Assembly: GCA_900550815.1 (NCBI GenBank)
Contig: URTW01000130.1
Location: 1 to 5,818, forward strand
Length of the DNA: 5,818 nt
Origin: an uncultured Collinsella sp.
GTDB taxonomy: Bacteria > Actinomycetota > Coriobacteriia > Coriobacteriales > Coriobacteriaceae
Direction: 5' to 3'
In this document: in pieces, positions 5,387 to 5,818 of the stretch
Layout of the letters: every line of letters begins with the position of its first letter
How positions within the stretch are numbered: the stretch's first letter is position 1
The notes under the pieces: model-generated
What the model was told of the DNA's origin: nothing
What the model saw: only the letters and a program-made list of their open reading frames with translations
Databases searched by the model: none
Made by a program: the position numbers and the translations under genes

Positions 5387-5478
5387 TGAAAGCACCCCTT
5401 ATCTCATGGTATAAAGAATACGGTTCCCTCCAAAAGAGGGGCCTCCAAGAGCCGGGGTCTTACCCCCGGCATTTTTTT
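5387..5478 (+). ncRNA. Structured leader or small RNA upstream of the DUF3800 gene
   Basis: From the predicted start near 5387 to the T-tract end near 5478 the transcript would be about 90 nt. It contains the hairpin CCCTC/GAGGG (5426-5440, loop CAAAA) and the terminator hairpin (5451-5470). The bases GGGCCTCC (5439-5446) can instead pair with the DUF3800 ribosome binding site. From memory, computational RNA surveys have reported several structured motifs next to DUF3800 genes; whether this leader matches one cannot be decided here. It could be a cis-acting attenuator or a free small RNA. Confidence 0.5.
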
Positions 5479-5818
5479 GCAAAAATGGAGGCCCATCATG
5501 AGCGAACTCTCCGTCTTTGTTGACGAATCTGGCGACCTCGGAGGCGTCTCCAACTACTACCTCGTCACCCTCGTTTTTACGAAGCAGCCCGTGATCGACG
5601 AATACGCAGGTCAGCTGGTCGCCGATCGCTTTCGCCATCAGGACGCCTGCTACGGAAGAGTCTACACCGCCGGACAGAGCCAGAAGGGCACGACCATTTC
5701 CTACTTTTTTACGGATTTCTTCGATGGATTTCTCTACGAACGCATCCATCTTCCAGTCACCTGCACATTCACATACATTTTTTACAAAGTTGTTGATCAT
5801 CTTTGTTCCTTCTACTGT
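5399..5818 (-). CDS. guaA: GMP synthase (glutamine-hydrolysing), internal fragment joined to foreign sequence
   Basis: GuaA converts XMP to GMP using ATP and glutamine, in the cytosol. The fragment enters from beyond the right edge: [16 protein letters not shown] is the link between the glutaminase and ATP-pyrophosphatase domains, so the ATG at 5800 is internal, not a start. [14 protein letters not shown] leads into the PP-loop [12 protein letters not shown], then [20 protein letters not shown] and GDEV. Similarity ends at about 5558. The remaining 50-odd codons to the stop at 5399 are the reverse strand of the DUF3800 gene and its leader and have no GuaA character. About 90 of some 510 family residues are present. 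Its codons (many GTA, GAA, AAA) differ from the other genes, and the protein resembles Clostridia such as Lachnospiraceae, by recollection. A misassembly is the likeliest explanation. Confidence 0.8.
   Translation of the reverse strand, partial: TVEGTKMINNFVKNVCECAGDWKMDAFVEKSIEEIRKKVGNGRALLALSGGVDSSVAGVLMAKAIGDQLTCVFVDHGLLRKNEGDEVVVGDASEVARFVNKDGEFAHDGPPFLQKNAGGKTPALGGPSFGGNRILYTMR
5439..5494 (+). promoter_or_regulatory. DUF3800 ribosome binding site with matching anti-SD
   Basis: GGAGG (5487-5491) sits 6 bases before the ATG at 5498. The wider GGAGGCCC (5487-5494) is an exact reverse complement of GGGCCTCC (5439-5446). The pairing encloses the terminator hairpin and would hide the start site in read-through transcripts. 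Confidence 0.55.
5451..5478 (+). terminator. Rho-independent terminator in the DUF3800 leader
   Basis: GCCGGGG (5451-5457) and CCCCGGC (5464-5470) form a perfect 7-bp stem with a 6-base loop, followed by A and seven Ts (5472-5478). It lies only 20 bases before the DUF3800 ATG, so most transcripts from the promoter should stop before the gene. Confidence 0.88.
5498..5818 (+). CDS. DUF3800 domain protein, N-terminus only, cut by a chimeric join
   Basis: The first ~27 residues, [20 protein letters not shown] followed by YLVTLVF, match the N-terminus of DUF3800 proteins: a beta strand ending in the DESG motif (Asp9-Gly12), then the YYLV strand. The function of DUF3800 is not established; the acidic residues suggest metal binding, but that is inference. 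The frame stays open to the window edge, but from about 5579 it is simply the opposite strand of a guaA fragment, so residues after Phe27 are not believable as this protein. The family is normally a few hundred residues long; the real remainder is missing. The start is fixed by the GGAGG site. A strong promoter, structured leader and terminator precede it, so expression is probably held low. Confidence 0.6.
   Translation, partial: MSELSVFVDESGDLGGVSNYYLVTLVFTKQPVIDEYAGQLVADRFRHQDACYGRVYTAGQSQKGTTISYFFTDFFDGFLYERIHLPVTCTFTYIFYKVVDHLCSFYC

Noticed and set aside
5381..5450. Tandem RNA repeats of the ToxI antitoxin kind or a CRISPR array
   Set aside because: No repeated unit was found in the leader, and no spaced repeats occur anywhere in the window.
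5579..5818. Continuation of the DUF3800 protein to the window edge
   Set aside because: These codons are antisense to well-conserved GuaA sequence including its PP-loop; the open frame is a by-product of the join.
1..5818. tRNA or rRNA genes
   Set aside because: No cloverleaf-like pattern or rRNA-like sequence was noticed on either strand by reading; a covariance search was not possible.

Overview
The window looks like an actinobacterial gut commensal of the class Coriobacteriia, probably close to Collinsella. This is an inference from the GC-rich codon use, the AGG-rich arginine codons of the insertion sequence, and the pairing of general PTS genes with fructose-type kinases; no rRNA is present to confirm it. 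The last ~260 bases differ. They encode part of a GMP synthase with codon use and protein sequence more like a Lachnospiraceae-type Firmicute, so the right end is probably a chimeric join or a very recent transfer.

Layout. Bases 1-3480, all on the minus strand, form a sugar phosphotransferase block. Read in transcription order it is ptsH (HPr, 3480-3217), ptsI (Enzyme I, 3083-1380), a 1-phosphofructokinase-like PfkB kinase (1305-373), a strong Rho-independent terminator (311-344), and the start of a second, paralogous kinase (184 to beyond the left edge). Enzyme I takes phosphate from PEP and gives it to HPr His15. HPr feeds the sugar-specific EII proteins, which are not in the window. The kinases then add the second phosphate to the imported sugar 1-phosphate (fructose 1-phosphate most likely). 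Several non-coding elements could tune the output: an anti-Shine-Dalgarno in the ptsH leader, a terminator-like hairpin between ptsH and ptsI, and a hairpin between ptsI and the kinase.

Bases 3613-5231, on the plus strand, are an IS30-family insertion sequence just upstream of ptsH. It has imperfect 30-bp terminal inverted repeats (24/30 matching), a possible 2-bp CC target duplication and a very GC-rich interior. Its DDE transposase is interrupted near the C-terminus by a frameshift at a run of eight Gs. A perfect 42-bp palindrome overlaps the left end.

Bases 5352-5578, on the plus strand, are a compact unit: a near-consensus promoter, a ~90-nt structured leader ending in a Rho-independent terminator, a ribosome binding site that can pair with an upstream anti-SD, and the start of a DUF3800 protein (DESG motif). 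This promoter / small RNA / terminator / ORF order is the most interesting accessory signal here. The DUF3800 gene is cut after about 27 codons by the join to the antisense guaA fragment (shared zone about 5558-5578).
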